DNA of 64,000 nucleotides from Tannerellaceae bacterium (GCA_031257015.1 JAIRPK010000030.1:1-64000); one strand, 5' to 3'. Positions 44,594 to 53,823 are shown, counted from the stretch's first letter. Notes: generated from the sequence alone by a model not told the origin. Made by a program: numbers and translations.

Positions 44594-44963
44594 GAGATTC
44601 TCCGAAAGCCACCGTTGATTCTCCGAGAGTGTCTGGTGATTCTCCGAGAATCACGCTTGACTCTCCGAGAGTCACCGTTGATTCTACGAGAGTATATGAT
44701 CGATTCTCTGAGAATCACGCTTGACACTCTGAGAGTCACCGTTGATTCTCCGAGAGTATATGATCGATTCTCCGAGAATCACGCTTGACTCTCCGAGAAT
44801 CACGCTTGACTCTCCGAGAGTCACCGTTGATTCTCGGAAAGTCACACGAGACGTTCCGAGCGTTTCACGAGACGTTCCGAGCGTTTCACGAGACGTTCCG
44901 AGCGTTTCACGAGACGCTCCAAGCGTTTCACGAGACGTTCCGAGCGTTTCATGAGATGTTTGG
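44594..44963. repeat. Tandem array E: about 18 units of 21 bp
   Basis: Units begin at 44594, 44615, 44636, 44657, 44678, 44700, 44721, 44742, 44764, 44785, 44806, 44827, 44849, 44870, 44891, 44912, 44933 and 44954. Spacing is 21 bp, with 22 bp only three times. The first twelve carry near-palindromes such as GATTCTCCGAGAATC or GACTCTCCGAGAGTC. The last six switch to AGACGTTCCGAGCGTTTCACG. No coding function is supported. Confidence 0.93.
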
Positions 44964-45012
44964 ATTCTACAAAAATAATTGACAAATATTGCGGTTGTCT
45001 AAGATTTCTTTT

Positions 45013-45020
45013 TACCTTTG
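45013..45020 (+). promoter_or_regulatory. -7 box upstream of the 45056 gene
   Basis: TACCTTTG, 35 bp before the ATG, matches TAnnTTTG. A TTGC lies about 21 bp upstream. Confidence 0.55.
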
Positions 45021-45055
45021 TCTCAAAATAAATATAATTATATAACCAAAAAATA

Positions 45056-45541
45056 ATGAAGAATAATACTCATTTGCAGGCAATTCCTGCACAGACTTTA
45101 CAAGAGCTTCAAACCAAACTAAAAGAAGTTTATGCGTTATTAACTCCTTATGCTGTTCCTCTGACGCCTGCCGAACGGCATGATTTACTCAAAATGGGTA
45201 CAAAAACGCTTGAATTTGTTGAAAAAGCGCATGAATTTGCCTTGCAAAACCCTTCGCTTCGTCCTCCTTACCTTGATATGACGGCTTTTGATGCTGATTT
45301 TGTTGATGCGCACGGACTTTGGAGCATACAGAGCTTGTCCGAACAGGTAAATGAATTGCTTTCTGATACGGCAATGGCTGCCGGAAGCGATGCGTATCAC
45401 GAATCTCTCCTTTTTTACAGTTCCGTAAAAGTAGCGGCGCTTCAGGATGTTCCCGGCGCAAAGGCTATATACGAAGAACTAAACAAATGTATGCCTATCG
45501 GTAAGCGAAAACCATCCTCCGGAGGTGGCGGTATTGGATAA
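45056..45541 (+). CDS. Conserved hypothetical protein
   Basis: A 161-residue mainly helical cytoplasmic protein (QTLQELQTKLKEVYALLTPYAVPLTPAERHDLLKMGTK...) ending in a glycine-serine tail. There is no signal peptide, membrane segment or recognised domain. It is monocistronic, with its own promoter and a strong terminator at 45642. I do not recognise the family. Confidence 0.75.
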   Translation: MKNNTHLQAIPAQTLQELQTKLKEVYALLTPYAVPLTPAERHDLLKMGTKTLEFVEKAHEFALQNPSLRPPYLDMTAFDADFVDAHGLWSIQSLSEQVNELLSDTAMAAGSDAYHESLLFYSSVKVAALQDVPGAKAIYEELNKCMPIGKRKPSSGGGGIG

Positions 45542-45641
45542 ATAAATTTTTCTAGTCTTGATTTTTCTGTTTGTAGAATCTAATCGAATGATTGAAATAG
45601 CCAAGTAGATTCTCGTAAATGTGGAAAGCTGTCCTGTGAAG

Positions 45642-45682
45642 CCGAAGTCGCTCCTTAAAAAGAGCGACTTCGGTCTTTTTTT
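45642..45682 (+). terminator. Terminator of the 45056 gene
   Basis: CCGAAGTCGCTC (45642-45653) pairs perfectly with GAGCGACTTCGG (45662-45673), followed by a T tract. Confidence 0.9.
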
Positions 45683-45696
45683 GTTTTGCAGGGTAC

Positions 45697-45732
45697 GAAA
45701 AAAGCCGTTGCCAAATGTTTGACAACGGCTTT
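45697..45732 (-). terminator. Terminator of dnaE-trxA
   Basis: AAAGCCGTTG (45701-45710) pairs with CAACGGCTTT (45723-45732). The plus-strand A run before it is a T tract for leftward transcripts. Confidence 0.82.
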
Positions 45733-45773
45733 GAGGCAGATTTGATTTGCTTTTTGCAAAAATGGTTCCTTAC

Positions 45774-46097
45774 TTAGTTTAAAAGGGCTTTGATTTTTGA
45801 TTCATATACTGAACGCTGGGCTGAGCCGACAAAGCGGTCGACCAGCTCGCCGTCCTTGAAAAACAAAAGGGTGGGGATGTTACGTATTAAGTATTTCTGG
45901 ACAATGCTGTCGTTCTCTCCTTCATCCACATTTAATTTGCCGATTACTACTTCTCCGGCAAATTGCTCTGCAAGACTTTCCAATAAAGGACTGACCATTC
46001 GACACGGGCCACACCATTCGGCCCAGAAATCCAATACCAGCGGCTTGCCGGAATTTCGCAATTCATCAAAATTGCTGTTTGTAACTTCTAAAAGCAT
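45774..46097 (-). CDS. trxA: Thioredoxin
   Basis: A 107-residue thioredoxin with the active site WAEWCGPCRMV, the cis-proline region RNIPTLLFFKDG and a C-terminal GSAQRSVYESKIKALL helix. It is encoded 17 bp downstream of dnaE and is probably cotranscribed. Confidence 0.95.
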   Translation of the reverse strand: MLLEVTNSNFDELRNSGKPLVLDFWAEWCGPCRMVSPLLESLAEQFAGEVVIGKLNVDEGENDSIVQKYLIRNIPTLLFFKDGELVDRFVGSAQRSVYESKIKALLN

Positions 46098-46114
46098 ATT
46101 GTTATTATTTAGTT

Positions 46115-49100
46115 TTAATTAATTGTAAAATCTATGTATTCGTGTGCTTTGATGAACTCTATGAGCTGGTTTGTTACTTTAACCTTGATGTCTTTTGACA
46201 TAAGGTTAATGAATATGTTGTGCTCTCTGTCTGTCACCTTGAAATATAGTTGAGCGCTTCCCGGATATTGTTTGATTATCTCGGACAGATCGTTCAGGAT
46301 GGGTTCTTCGATGTGTAGGATGGGGATGGAGATGATTATCTTTTCGATCAGCTTGTCCTTTTCTTCCTGCAGGAGTTTTATCGAGCCGATGCGCAGATCA
46401 AATTCGTTTTGCTTCCAGCGGTGCCTTTCGGCCTTAGCACGGATGAGGAGGTAGCAGCCGAGTTTGAAGTAGTTCGCGTATGTGAGATATTCCTTGCCGA
46501 AGAGGCGTATCTCGGTGCTTCCGGAATAGTCTTCCAGACGAAGCAGCCCCCAGTGAGTGCCGTCTTTGGTGTAACATTCGCGGGCATCTGTGACTATGCC
46601 GCCTGCCAGTATTTCTCTGCCTTGGAGAGAGGCCAAATCGTTTAGCTCAATGACCTTTGTGTTGCAGATATATTCCAGTATGATGCGGTAATCGTCCAAA
46701 GGGTGGGCGGAGAGATAGATGCCGACGAGTTCCTTCTCGCGGTTGAGAATCTCTAAAGCGCTCCAGGCTTCGAACTTGGGAAATTCAGGTTTGGAAATCG
46801 TTATCTGGTTTGCATCTCCGAAGAGGGAGTTGGTCGTGGAGGCTTTGTCTTGCTGGAACTTGCTGCCGTAACGGAGGAGGATGTCGATGAACGGTTCGTT
46901 CTTTGCGCCTTCAGCGAAGTATTGTTCGCGCTTGATGCCGAAAGTGTCGAACGCGCCGGCAAGGGCAAGGGCTTCGAAGCTCTTCTTGGTGCAGGACGAG
47001 AGGTTGATGCGCTCGACGAGATCGAAGATGTCCTTGTACAGGCCGCCTCTGTTCCTTTCTTCAACAATGTTGAGGACGGCGTATTCGCTTAAACCTTTGA
47101 TGGCGCCCATGCCGAAGCGAATGTCTCCGTTTTTGTTAACGCTGAATTTTAGCAGGGATTCGTTGATGTCCGGAGGGAGAACCTGTATGCCCATTACTTT
47201 ACATTCGTCCATGAATCTGGTCAGGTCGGAAATGTTGGAAAGGCTTCGGCTTAGAATAGCTGCCATGTATTCAGACGGATAGTTTGCTTTGAGATATGCA
47301 GTCTGATAGGCAACCCATGAATAGCATGTCGCATGGCTTTTGTTGAATGCGTACTCCGCGAACTTTTCCCAGTCTGCCCAAATCTTCCGGAGCTTGCTCT
47401 CATCATGTCCGTTGGACTTGCCGCCGATGAAGAATTTCTCTTTCAGCTCGTTCATCTTGTCGATCAGCTTCTTTCCCATCGCTTTGCGCAGTGCATCGCT
47501 CTCGCCTCCGGTGAAATTGGCCAGAGTGCGAGAAAGGAGCATCACTTGTTCCTGATAGACGGTGATTCCGTAGGTATCCTTGAGGTAGCGCTCCATTTCG
47601 GGAATGTCGTAGGTGATTTGCTCGCGCCCGTGACGCCTGGCGATGAATGACGGGATGTAGTCCATCGGGCCGGGACGGTAAAGGGCGTTCATGGCGATGA
47701 GATCTTCAAAGCGACTGGGTTGTAAATCCTTGAGGTTTTTCTGCATTCCGGCAGACTCGAATTGGAACGTGCCGGTTGTGCGCCCCTGGCAGTATAATTC
47801 AAATGTCTTCGCATCTTCCATGTCGATATGGTCAATGTCTATTTTCTTTCCGGTCGTCAGATATACGTTCTCTACGGCTTCTTTTATTATGGAGAGCGTT
47901 TTGAGGCCGAGAAAGTCCATTTTGATTAGCCCGGTTTCTTCGATGAGCGAACCTTCGTACTGGGTGACAAGAAGCTCCTCGCCGGTATCTTTATCTTTTG
48001 CCGTACTGACCGGAACTATGTCGGAGATGTCGTTTCGCCCGATGATAACGCCACAGGCATGGACGCCGGTGTTTCTTACGTTGCCCTCAAGCTTCTGGGC
48101 ATACTTGAGCGTTTCGCGTACGTAATGGTCGCCGCCCTCCGCTGCATCGCGGAGCTCGGGAATGTGGGCGATTGCGTCCTTGAGGGTGATGCGCTTCAGG
48201 TTCGGGAGCTTTTCGGGGATGAGCTTGGCGAGGCGGTTGGCTTCCGACAGGGGGACGCGCTCCACGCGGGCTACGTCTTTAAGGGCGGACTTCGTGGCCA
48301 TGGTGCCGTAGGTGATGATACGGGCAACTTTCTCCTGGCCATACTTGTTGGAGACGTAGTCCAGGACTAACGCTCGCCCTTCGTCGTCAAAATCAACGTC
48401 TATATCGGGCATCGAAATACGATCGGGGTTAAGGAAACGCTCGAATAGCAGATCGTATTTTATAGGGTCTATGTCGGTTATGCCTAAACAGTAGGCGACG
48501 ACCGATCCGGCTGCCGAACCGCGACCGGGGCCGACGGAGACTTCCAGTTTGCGTGCTTCGCGAATGAAGTCTTGCACAATGAGAAAATATCCGGGAAAAC
48601 CCATGCGCTGGATTGTCGCCAGCTCAAAGTCTATGCGCTCGGTCAGCTCGCTTGAGAAGGGCATGGAGTATTTTCGCGCCGCGCCTTCCATCGTGAGGTG
48701 ACGCAGGTACTCGTCGGCGCTCGTGAAGCCGGACGGGATGGGAAAGTCGGGCATGAGCGGCTTGTTGTCTATCGAGTAGAACTCAACCTTGGCCGCAATC
48801 TCCAGCGTATTGCGGAGCGCTTCGGGTATGTCGGCGAATATGGCGTTCATCTCGGATGTTGTCTTCATCCACTCCTGCTTGGAGTAGCGCATCCGCGACG
48901 GGTCGTCAAGGTTCTTGCCGGTGCTGAGGCAGATGAGGCGATCGTGCGCTTCGGCGTCTTCTTCGTTTATAAAGTGGACGTCGTTTGTGGCGATCAGCTT
49001 GATGTTGTGCTTGCGGGCGAGGCTGATGATGACTTCGTTTACCTCGACCTGCTTGGGATATATGCTGCAATCGGCTTTTTCGTCATTTGTTTCATGTCGC

Positions 49101-49762
49101 TGCAATTCTAAATAGTAATCGCTGCCGAACAGGTTCTTGAACCATAAGACGGAGGCTTCGGCTTCGTCGAGCAGGCCGTTCTGTATCAGCCGGGCTACTT
49201 CGCCGCCAAGACAGGCTGAGGTTGCTATGAGGCCTTCGTGATATTTTTCCAGTAGCTCACGGTCAATGCGCGGGCGATTGTAAAAGCCTTCGGTCCAGCC
49301 AAGGGAGACTATTTTTATCAGATTCTTGTAGCCGGTAAGGTTTTTGGCCAGGAGGATGAGGTGCCAGCCTCCAATATCGTCTTTACTCTCTTTTTTCAGG
49401 CGGCCGTTGCGGGCGCAATAACATTCGCAGCCGAGTATCGGCTTGAACAGGGCTGATTTACATTCCTCGATCTTGTCGGACAGCTTGCGAATGCGCGTTA
49501 ATTCCTCGTCGGTGAGTATGTCGGCTTTGTCGTTCAGCTCGTTCCATTCCTTTTCACAGTCTTTGATCGTGGGCAGGTACTTGCTGTTCTTCTTGGCCAC
49601 CTTGTTGTAAAATTCCTTGATGCCGAACATGTTCCCGTGGTCGGTGATGGCCATGGCACGCATCCCGTCTTTCTGAGCTTTTTCAATCAGAGCGTCGAGA
49701 GAGGCCTGGCCGTCCAAAAGCGAATATTGCGAATGAACATGAAGATGTACGAAAGGTTCCAT
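46115..49762 (-). CDS. dnaE: DNA polymerase III alpha subunit
   Basis: A 1215-residue replicative polymerase. It begins with the PHP domain (FVHLHVHSQYSLLDGQ). The palm carries GPGRGSAAGSVVAYCLGI and the catalytic acid motif MPDIDVDFDDEGR. Then come the thumb and fingers, KSHATCYSWVAYQTAYLKANYP, a helix-hairpin-helix region and a C-terminal OB-fold (ILAGGIVTDARECYTKDG). Length is normal for Bacteroidales DnaE. Confidence 0.97.
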   Translation of the reverse strand: MEPFVHLHVHSQYSLLDGQASLDALIEKAQKDGMRAMAITDHGNMFGIKEFYNKVAKKNSKYLPTIKDCEKEWNELNDKADILTDEELTRIRKLSDKIEECKSALFKPILGCECYCARNGRLKKESKDDIGGWHLILLAKNLTGYKNLIKIVSLGWTEGFYNRPRIDRELLEKYHEGLIATSACLGGEVARLIQNGLLDEAEASVLWFKNLFGSDYYLELQRHETNDEKADCSIYPKQVEVNEVIISLARKHNIKLIATNDVHFINEEDAEAHDRLICLSTGKNLDDPSRMRYSKQEWMKTTSEMNAIFADIPEALRNTLEIAAKVEFYSIDNKPLMPDFPIPSGFTSADEYLRHLTMEGAARKYSMPFSSELTERIDFELATIQRMGFPGYFLIVQDFIREARKLEVSVGPGRGSAAGSVVAYCLGITDIDPIKYDLLFERFLNPDRISMPDIDVDFDDEGRALVLDYVSNKYGQEKVARIITYGTMATKSALKDVARVERVPLSEANRLAKLIPEKLPNLKRITLKDAIAHIPELRDAAEGGDHYVRETLKYAQKLEGNVRNTGVHACGVIIGRNDISDIVPVSTAKDKDTGEELLVTQYEGSLIEETGLIKMDFLGLKTLSIIKEAVENVYLTTGKKIDIDHIDMEDAKTFELYCQGRTTGTFQFESAGMQKNLKDLQPSRFEDLIAMNALYRPGPMDYIPSFIARRHGREQITYDIPEMERYLKDTYGITVYQEQVMLLSRTLANFTGGESDALRKAMGKKLIDKMNELKEKFFIGGKSNGHDESKLRKIWADWEKFAEYAFNKSHATCYSWVAYQTAYLKANYPSEYMAAILSRSLSNISDLTRFMDECKVMGIQVLPPDINESLLKFSVNKNGDIRFGMGAIKGLSEYAVLNIVEERNRGGLYKDIFDLVERINLSSCTKKSFEALALAGAFDTFGIKREQYFAEGAKNEPFIDILLRYGSKFQQDKASTTNSLFGDANQITISKPEFPKFEAWSALEILNREKELVGIYLSAHPLDDYRIILEYICNTKVIELNDLASLQGREILAGGIVTDARECYTKDGTHWGLLRLEDYSGSTEIRLFGKEYLTYANYFKLGCYLLIRAKAERHRWKQNEFDLRIGSIKLLQEEKDKLIEKIIISIPILHIEEPILNDLSEIIKQYPGSAQLYFKVTDREHNIFINLMSKDIKVKVTNQLIEFIKAHEYIDFTIN

Positions 49763-50111
49763 TTGTTGTTGGTTATTATTACGGCGATAAAATTACGAAC
49801 AATAAGCGAGGCGGGAACAGTTTTTAACGTCAAAGTATGCAAAAGTTATCAACATGTAATTGAATCCCTTTGCTCATGCGTCTCGGAAAATCTTGCGGCA
49901 AATGATTTTTCCGCCCGGAAGCCTCGCTAAATCCTAATCGGAACGAGTCGGAATTTCGGATGATTTGAAAACCGGGAATTTGAAAATGATAGAGGGCATG
50001 GTTGGCCTCTCGTCCTGAAATAGCATGGGATTATGGAGGCTCGAAGGCCCGAAATATGTTTACTTGAACTCTCCTCCGCCCCGGCGGATTCCTGTTTCCC
50101 TTTCCTGAAGC
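49763..50111. other. Upstream region of dnaE
   Basis: No gene is visible between the dnaE start and array F. A single DnaA-box-like TTATCAACA occurs at 49845-49853, without a cluster of others. Confidence 0.5.
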
Positions 50112-50440
50112 CGTTCCGGAATCCCGAAAGTATTTTTACTTGCGGCGGGAAGGATTTCCGGAACCCCGAAAGTATTTTTCCTGCCTCCGGGAAACTTTCG
50201 GGATTCTGAAAAGCTTCTCGACGCGAGGAAAAATACTTTCGGGATTCTGAAAAGTTATATGGCGCCGGGAAAAATGCTTTCGGGGTTCTGAAAAGCTTCC
50301 CGACGTGAGAGGAAATGCTTTCGGGATTTCGGAAAGCTTCCCGACGAATGGAAAAATGCTTTCGGGATTTCGGAAAGTTTCCCGACGCGGGGAAAAATGC
50401 TTTCGGGGTTCCGGAAATTTTCCTGATGCGGGGATTGAAT
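50112..50440. repeat. Array F: about eight 41-bp units with an internal inversion
   Basis: From 50235 the landmark CTTTCGGG recurs every 41 bp (unit starts 50235, 50276, 50317, 50358, 50399; a related unit precedes near 50193). Units look like GCTTTCGGGATTTCGGAAAG then CTTCCCGACG...GGAAAAAT, with GCTTTC and GAAAGC as an inverted pair. The first two units (around 50117 and 50159) run in the opposite orientation (CCCGAAAGTATTTTT), so the array is head-to-head. Confidence 0.88.
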
Positions 50441-50938
50441 TTTTCGTGGAGCATGAAAGTATCAAGTCTTCGGACGGGAAGAATTTTCGGAACCGTGAAG
50501 GTTTCCCGGAGAGGGTCGGGGGGCTTTCGTGCTGCATGATGGGTTGGGATTCGAGGGTTTAGGGCGCACTGCGTGCAGGTTTTGCCCCGGAGCTGCGGGC
50601 GACGGGCGGGCGGGGCGCATAACCGCTATTGTTCTTTTGCGATGTTTCATTCCTGATTCATGATTCAAATCCGGAAATCTGACGTGGAGGTACACATTAA
50701 TATATATAGCTGCATGAAAATGGAGGGAGGCGATTGTGGGGCCGGTTGTTTAGCTGTTTACATTTGCGAGGGCGACGGTTGACATAAATCATTCGAGGGG
50801 GCGGGCGGCGAACTTGAAACGGAAATATTGGCCGGCGGAAATCTGACGGGATGAGAGGTTCAGGGGCGATGCGCTTGCCATAATACCAGGCAAGCGCATT
50901 ATTTCCTAGCATGGCGTAAGAAAAAGAGTTTTATTCTT
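50441..50938. other. GC-rich gap before the PSP1 gene
   Basis: No gene is supported. A short frame ending near 50560 is continuous with the array. An AT-rich segment at 50690-50710 resembles 10931-10955. Confidence 0.4.
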
Positions 50939-50946
50939 TACATTTG
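50939..50946 (+). promoter_or_regulatory. -7 box upstream of the PSP1 gene
   Basis: TACATTTG, 29 bp before the ATG at 50976. Confidence 0.5.
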
Positions 50947-50975
50947 TGCGCTCTAAAAAACAAAGGAATTAACGG

Positions 50976-52115
50976 ATGAAAACAAAATATATATGCGGAG
51001 CCGGAGCTTGCGAAATGTGCCTCAAGGGATGCAGTCGCAGGCAGGATTCCAAACTTAATACTTACGACTGGCTGTGCGATGTTCCTGACGCGGAGTTTGT
51101 CACCGATTATGTGGAGGTGCAGTTCAAAAATACGAGAAAGGGGTATTTCCTGAACGTGAACAGGATTCCGTTGACAAAGGGCGACGTGGTGGCTGTCGAA
51201 GCAAGTCCGGGGCATGACATCGGAACGGTTACGCTTATCGGAAAGCTTGTCTTGCTGCAGATGAAAAAGAATAATGTGCGCAACAGTAATCCCGGAGATA
51301 TTAAACGAATCTACCGCCGGGCGAAGCCGACCGACATTGAAAAGTTTGAAGAGGCCAAGGGCAGGGAGCATGAAACAATGATTCGCTCCAGGCAGATTGC
51401 CTCCGAGCTTGGCCTCGACATGAAAATCGGGGACGTGGAATATCAGGGGGATGGCAACAAGGCGATATTTTATTACATAGCCGACGAACGGGTCGATTTC
51501 CGACAGCTGATTAAGGTCCTTGCGGAAACTTTTCGCGTTCGCATCGAAATGAAGCAAATCGGCGCCAGGCAGGAAGCGGGAAGAATCGGCGGGCTAGGCC
51601 CATGCGGACGGGAAATGTGTTGCTGCAGCTGGATGTCAAGCTTTGTTTCCGTCGCTACGGGAGCTGCACGCTATCAGGATATTTCCATGAGTCCGCAAAA
51701 GCTCGCCGGGCAATGCGCCAAGCTGAAATGTTGCATAAATTATGAGATTGATGCCTACGTGGAGGCTCTGAAACAATTTCCGCCAAGGGAGGCGACGCTG
51801 GAAACGAAAGATAATACGTACTACAACTTTAAAACGGATATTTTCAAAAACGAAATCACGTTCTCTACCGACCGCACGATGGGAGTGAATATGGTTACTA
51901 TAACTGCCCGGCGTGCTTTTGACATAATTGCCATGAACAAGGATGGGATAAAGCCGCACTCGCTTGTCGCAGACGAAAAACCGGCAGCTTCCCGCACTGA
52001 TTCTCCGGATATTCTGGGGCAGGACAGCCTCACGCGATTTGACAAGAAAAAGAAGAAGAAAAAGAAGAAGAAAAAGAAAGGGACGCAGGATGAAAATGGC
52101 GCGACCAAGGCTTAA
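50976..52115 (+). CDS. PSP1/RicT-family protein
   Basis: A 379-residue cytoplasmic protein with an N-terminal cysteine cluster (CGAGACEMCLKGC). The PSP1 domain (VEVQFKNTRKGYFLNVNR..., LAETFRVRIEMKQIGARQEAGRIGGLGPCGREMCCCSWM) carries the conserved Cys residues. In Bacillus the homologue RicT (YaaT) works with iron-sulfur partners in RNA processing. The C terminus ends in a run of twelve lysines (DKKK...KGTQ), far more basic than usual. It overlaps gldH by 26 bp. Confidence 0.88.
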   Translation: MKTKYICGAGACEMCLKGCSRRQDSKLNTYDWLCDVPDAEFVTDYVEVQFKNTRKGYFLNVNRIPLTKGDVVAVEASPGHDIGTVTLIGKLVLLQMKKNNVRNSNPGDIKRIYRRAKPTDIEKFEEAKGREHETMIRSRQIASELGLDMKIGDVEYQGDGNKAIFYYIADERVDFRQLIKVLAETFRVRIEMKQIGARQEAGRIGGLGPCGREMCCCSWMSSFVSVATGAARYQDISMSPQKLAGQCAKLKCCINYEIDAYVEALKQFPPREATLETKDNTYYNFKTDIFKNEITFSTDRTMGVNMVTITARRAFDIIAMNKDGIKPHSLVADEKPAASRTDSPDILGQDSLTRFDKKKKKKKKKKKKGTQDENGATKA

Positions 52116-52584
52116 GAACAGAGGGGGGGCGCTGTTCGGGGCGCTAATGCTTCTGATTTTCCTTACGGCTTGTGAAAATCATATCGTTTATAATCGTTAT
52201 CAGACGGTTGAGGCGATGACGTGGGGGAAAGAGGATGCGTATTACTTCACCTTCAATATCGACGACTTGTCTGTTCCATATAATGTGACAATTGAGCTTC
52301 GGCATAACGATTTTTATTCTTACCGGAATATCTGGCTTTTTTGTGACGAGGAATTGCCTGTCGGGCCTGTTCTGCGGGACACTGTGGAGTTTTTTTTGTC
52401 CGACGAGTACGGGCGCTGGCATGGGAAGGGCTTCTCGCTTTACGAAGCTGGCTTGGTGATGAAGTCCGGTTATTCGTTTCCCTACAAGGGGCAATACACT
52501 TATTGTTTCAGGCAGGGGATGCGGGACGATCGGTTGCGCGGGATTCAGGAAATAGGGCTGAGAGTAGAGAAAATCGGCAGGTGA
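52090..52584 (+). CDS. gldH: GldH-family lipoprotein
   Basis: A 164-residue lipoprotein (LMLLIFLTAC). The body YFTFNIDDLSVPYNVTIELRHNDFYSYRNIWLF and KGFSLYEAG match GldH, a gliding and T9SS-associated lipoprotein also found in non-gliding Bacteroidales. The start at 52090 lies inside the end of the PSP1 gene and overlaps it by 26 bp. Confidence 0.85.
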   Translation: MKMARPRLKNRGGALFGALMLLIFLTACENHIVYNRYQTVEAMTWGKEDAYYFTFNIDDLSVPYNVTIELRHNDFYSYRNIWLFCDEELPVGPVLRDTVEFFLSDEYGRWHGKGFSLYEAGLVMKSGYSFPYKGQYTYCFRQGMRDDRLRGIQEIGLRVEKIGR

Positions 52585-52585
52585 A

Positions 52586-53251
52586 TCATTCCCGGTTGCC
52601 GAAAATGAAGCTGCCGATTCGCACCATCGTGCTTCCCTCCGCGACTGCGATTTCGTAATCGTTCGTCATTCCCATCGACAGTTCGGAAAAGTCGGCGGAG
52701 CTTTGAAAAAACAAAGATTTTAATTCGATCCATAACGAGTGGAGGGAGCGAAATTCGTTCTTCACAACGGTTATATCCTCCGTAAAAGTGGCGATTCCCA
52801 TCAGCCCGCGGATGCGGATATTGGGGAATTGCTCAAGGCTGTTTGTCTGGAGAAAATGTTTGCAATCATCGGGCGTAAAACCATGTTTGCCCATTTCTTT
52901 TGCGATGTGTATTTCCAATAATATATTTATTGTACGACCGTGTTTGGCGGCTTGCCGGTTAATTTCCTGGAGAAGCTTTGGGCTATCGACGCTGTGAATG
53001 GTGTGGACGCATGAGGCAATATCTTTAACCTTATTGCTTTGTAGAGGGCCGATAAAATGCCATTCTATGTCGTCGGGAAGCTGGGGGCGTTTGGCAATTA
53101 ATTCTTGTGCACGGCTTTCTCCGAATATACGTTGTCCGGCAAGATAGGCTGCCATAATTTTTTCAGACGGATGGAATTTGGAGACGGCTACCAACTTGAC
53201 GTTGGGGGGCAGATTATTCTTCAAAAATGTGATATTATCTGCGATATTCAT
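52586..53251 (-). CDS. YggS-family PLP-binding protein
   Basis: A 221-residue PLP homeostasis protein with an alanine-racemase-like barrel. The PLP lysine is in KLVAVSKFHPSEKI. EWHFIGPLQSNKVKDIA and LSMGMTNDYEIAVAEGSTMVRIGSFIFG are the family signatures. It follows DUF4494 with a 4-bp overlap and converges on gldH with a 1-bp gap. Confidence 0.94.
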   Translation of the reverse strand: MNIADNITFLKNNLPPNVKLVAVSKFHPSEKIMAAYLAGQRIFGESRAQELIAKRPQLPDDIEWHFIGPLQSNKVKDIASCVHTIHSVDSPKLLQEINRQAAKHGRTINILLEIHIAKEMGKHGFTPDDCKHFLQTNSLEQFPNIRIRGLMGIATFTEDITVVKNEFRSLHSLWIELKSLFFQSSADFSELSMGMTNDYEIAVAEGSTMVRIGSFIFGNRE

Positions 53252-53730
53252 TCCGCTTGTTTGGGATTAATTGTGGATGTTGTGTTGGGATTTGCGGATT
53301 CTTTTGGAGTGTATGGAAATACGTTCATTAAGGCTGTTTCGGTTATTGAGAATATCGAATAGTCGGCTAACGTGGTTTTCATTCCTGCTTCGAGTATGGA
53401 TATGGCTTCGACTACGCTGGAGGCTTGTACGAGCATCATGGAAGAGGTCTTCTTTTCTGCACCGCTTTTCTCATCGAGAGTAATAAACTGAACTTTTATG
53501 CGGTAATATCTATCTCCGTTTTCATCATAGAATATCTCGGAAATACGGGCGCGTTTAATATCAGTAACAGTAAATTCTCCGGAAATATACGGACGTATTT
53601 CTTCAATGATACGCGCTTCAGCTTCGGTGAACGATAGAGCATCTACTAAATATGGTTCGGATACTTTCTTTACCATTCCGTTCTCGATAATCTTCTCGTA
53701 AGAAACCTTACATTCAAACCAATTGTACAT
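53248..53730 (-). CDS. DUF4494 protein
   Basis: A 160-residue Bacteroidota-specific protein (MYNWFECKVSYEKIIENGMVKKVSEPYLVDALSF..., ending with a polar tail). Its function is unknown. It overlaps the start of the YggS-family gene by 4 bp, a usual neighbour. Confidence 0.88.
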   Translation of the reverse strand: MYNWFECKVSYEKIIENGMVKKVSEPYLVDALSFTEAEARIIEEIRPYISGEFTVTDIKRARISEIFYDENGDRYYRIKVQFITLDEKSGAEKKTSSMMLVQASSVVEAISILEAGMKTTLADYSIFSITETALMNVFPYTPKESANPNTTSTINPKQAE

Positions 53731-53823
53731 ATTTAAATGAATTATTAAACTTGTTTTATGTGGAAAATAATAGCAAATGTAATCTTTTTTTCTTCACTAT
53801 ATACGTATGTCAAATTTATTATT

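Noticed and set aside
44489..44982. Frames with SRDVPSV or TLRESPL repeats
   Set aside because: By-products of array E. No signal, family or ribosome-site support.
49845..49853. Replication origin at the dnaE-PSP1 gap, based on TTATCAACA
   Set aside because: Only one DnaA-like box is visible, and the strand-composition change occurs to the left of dnaE, not here.
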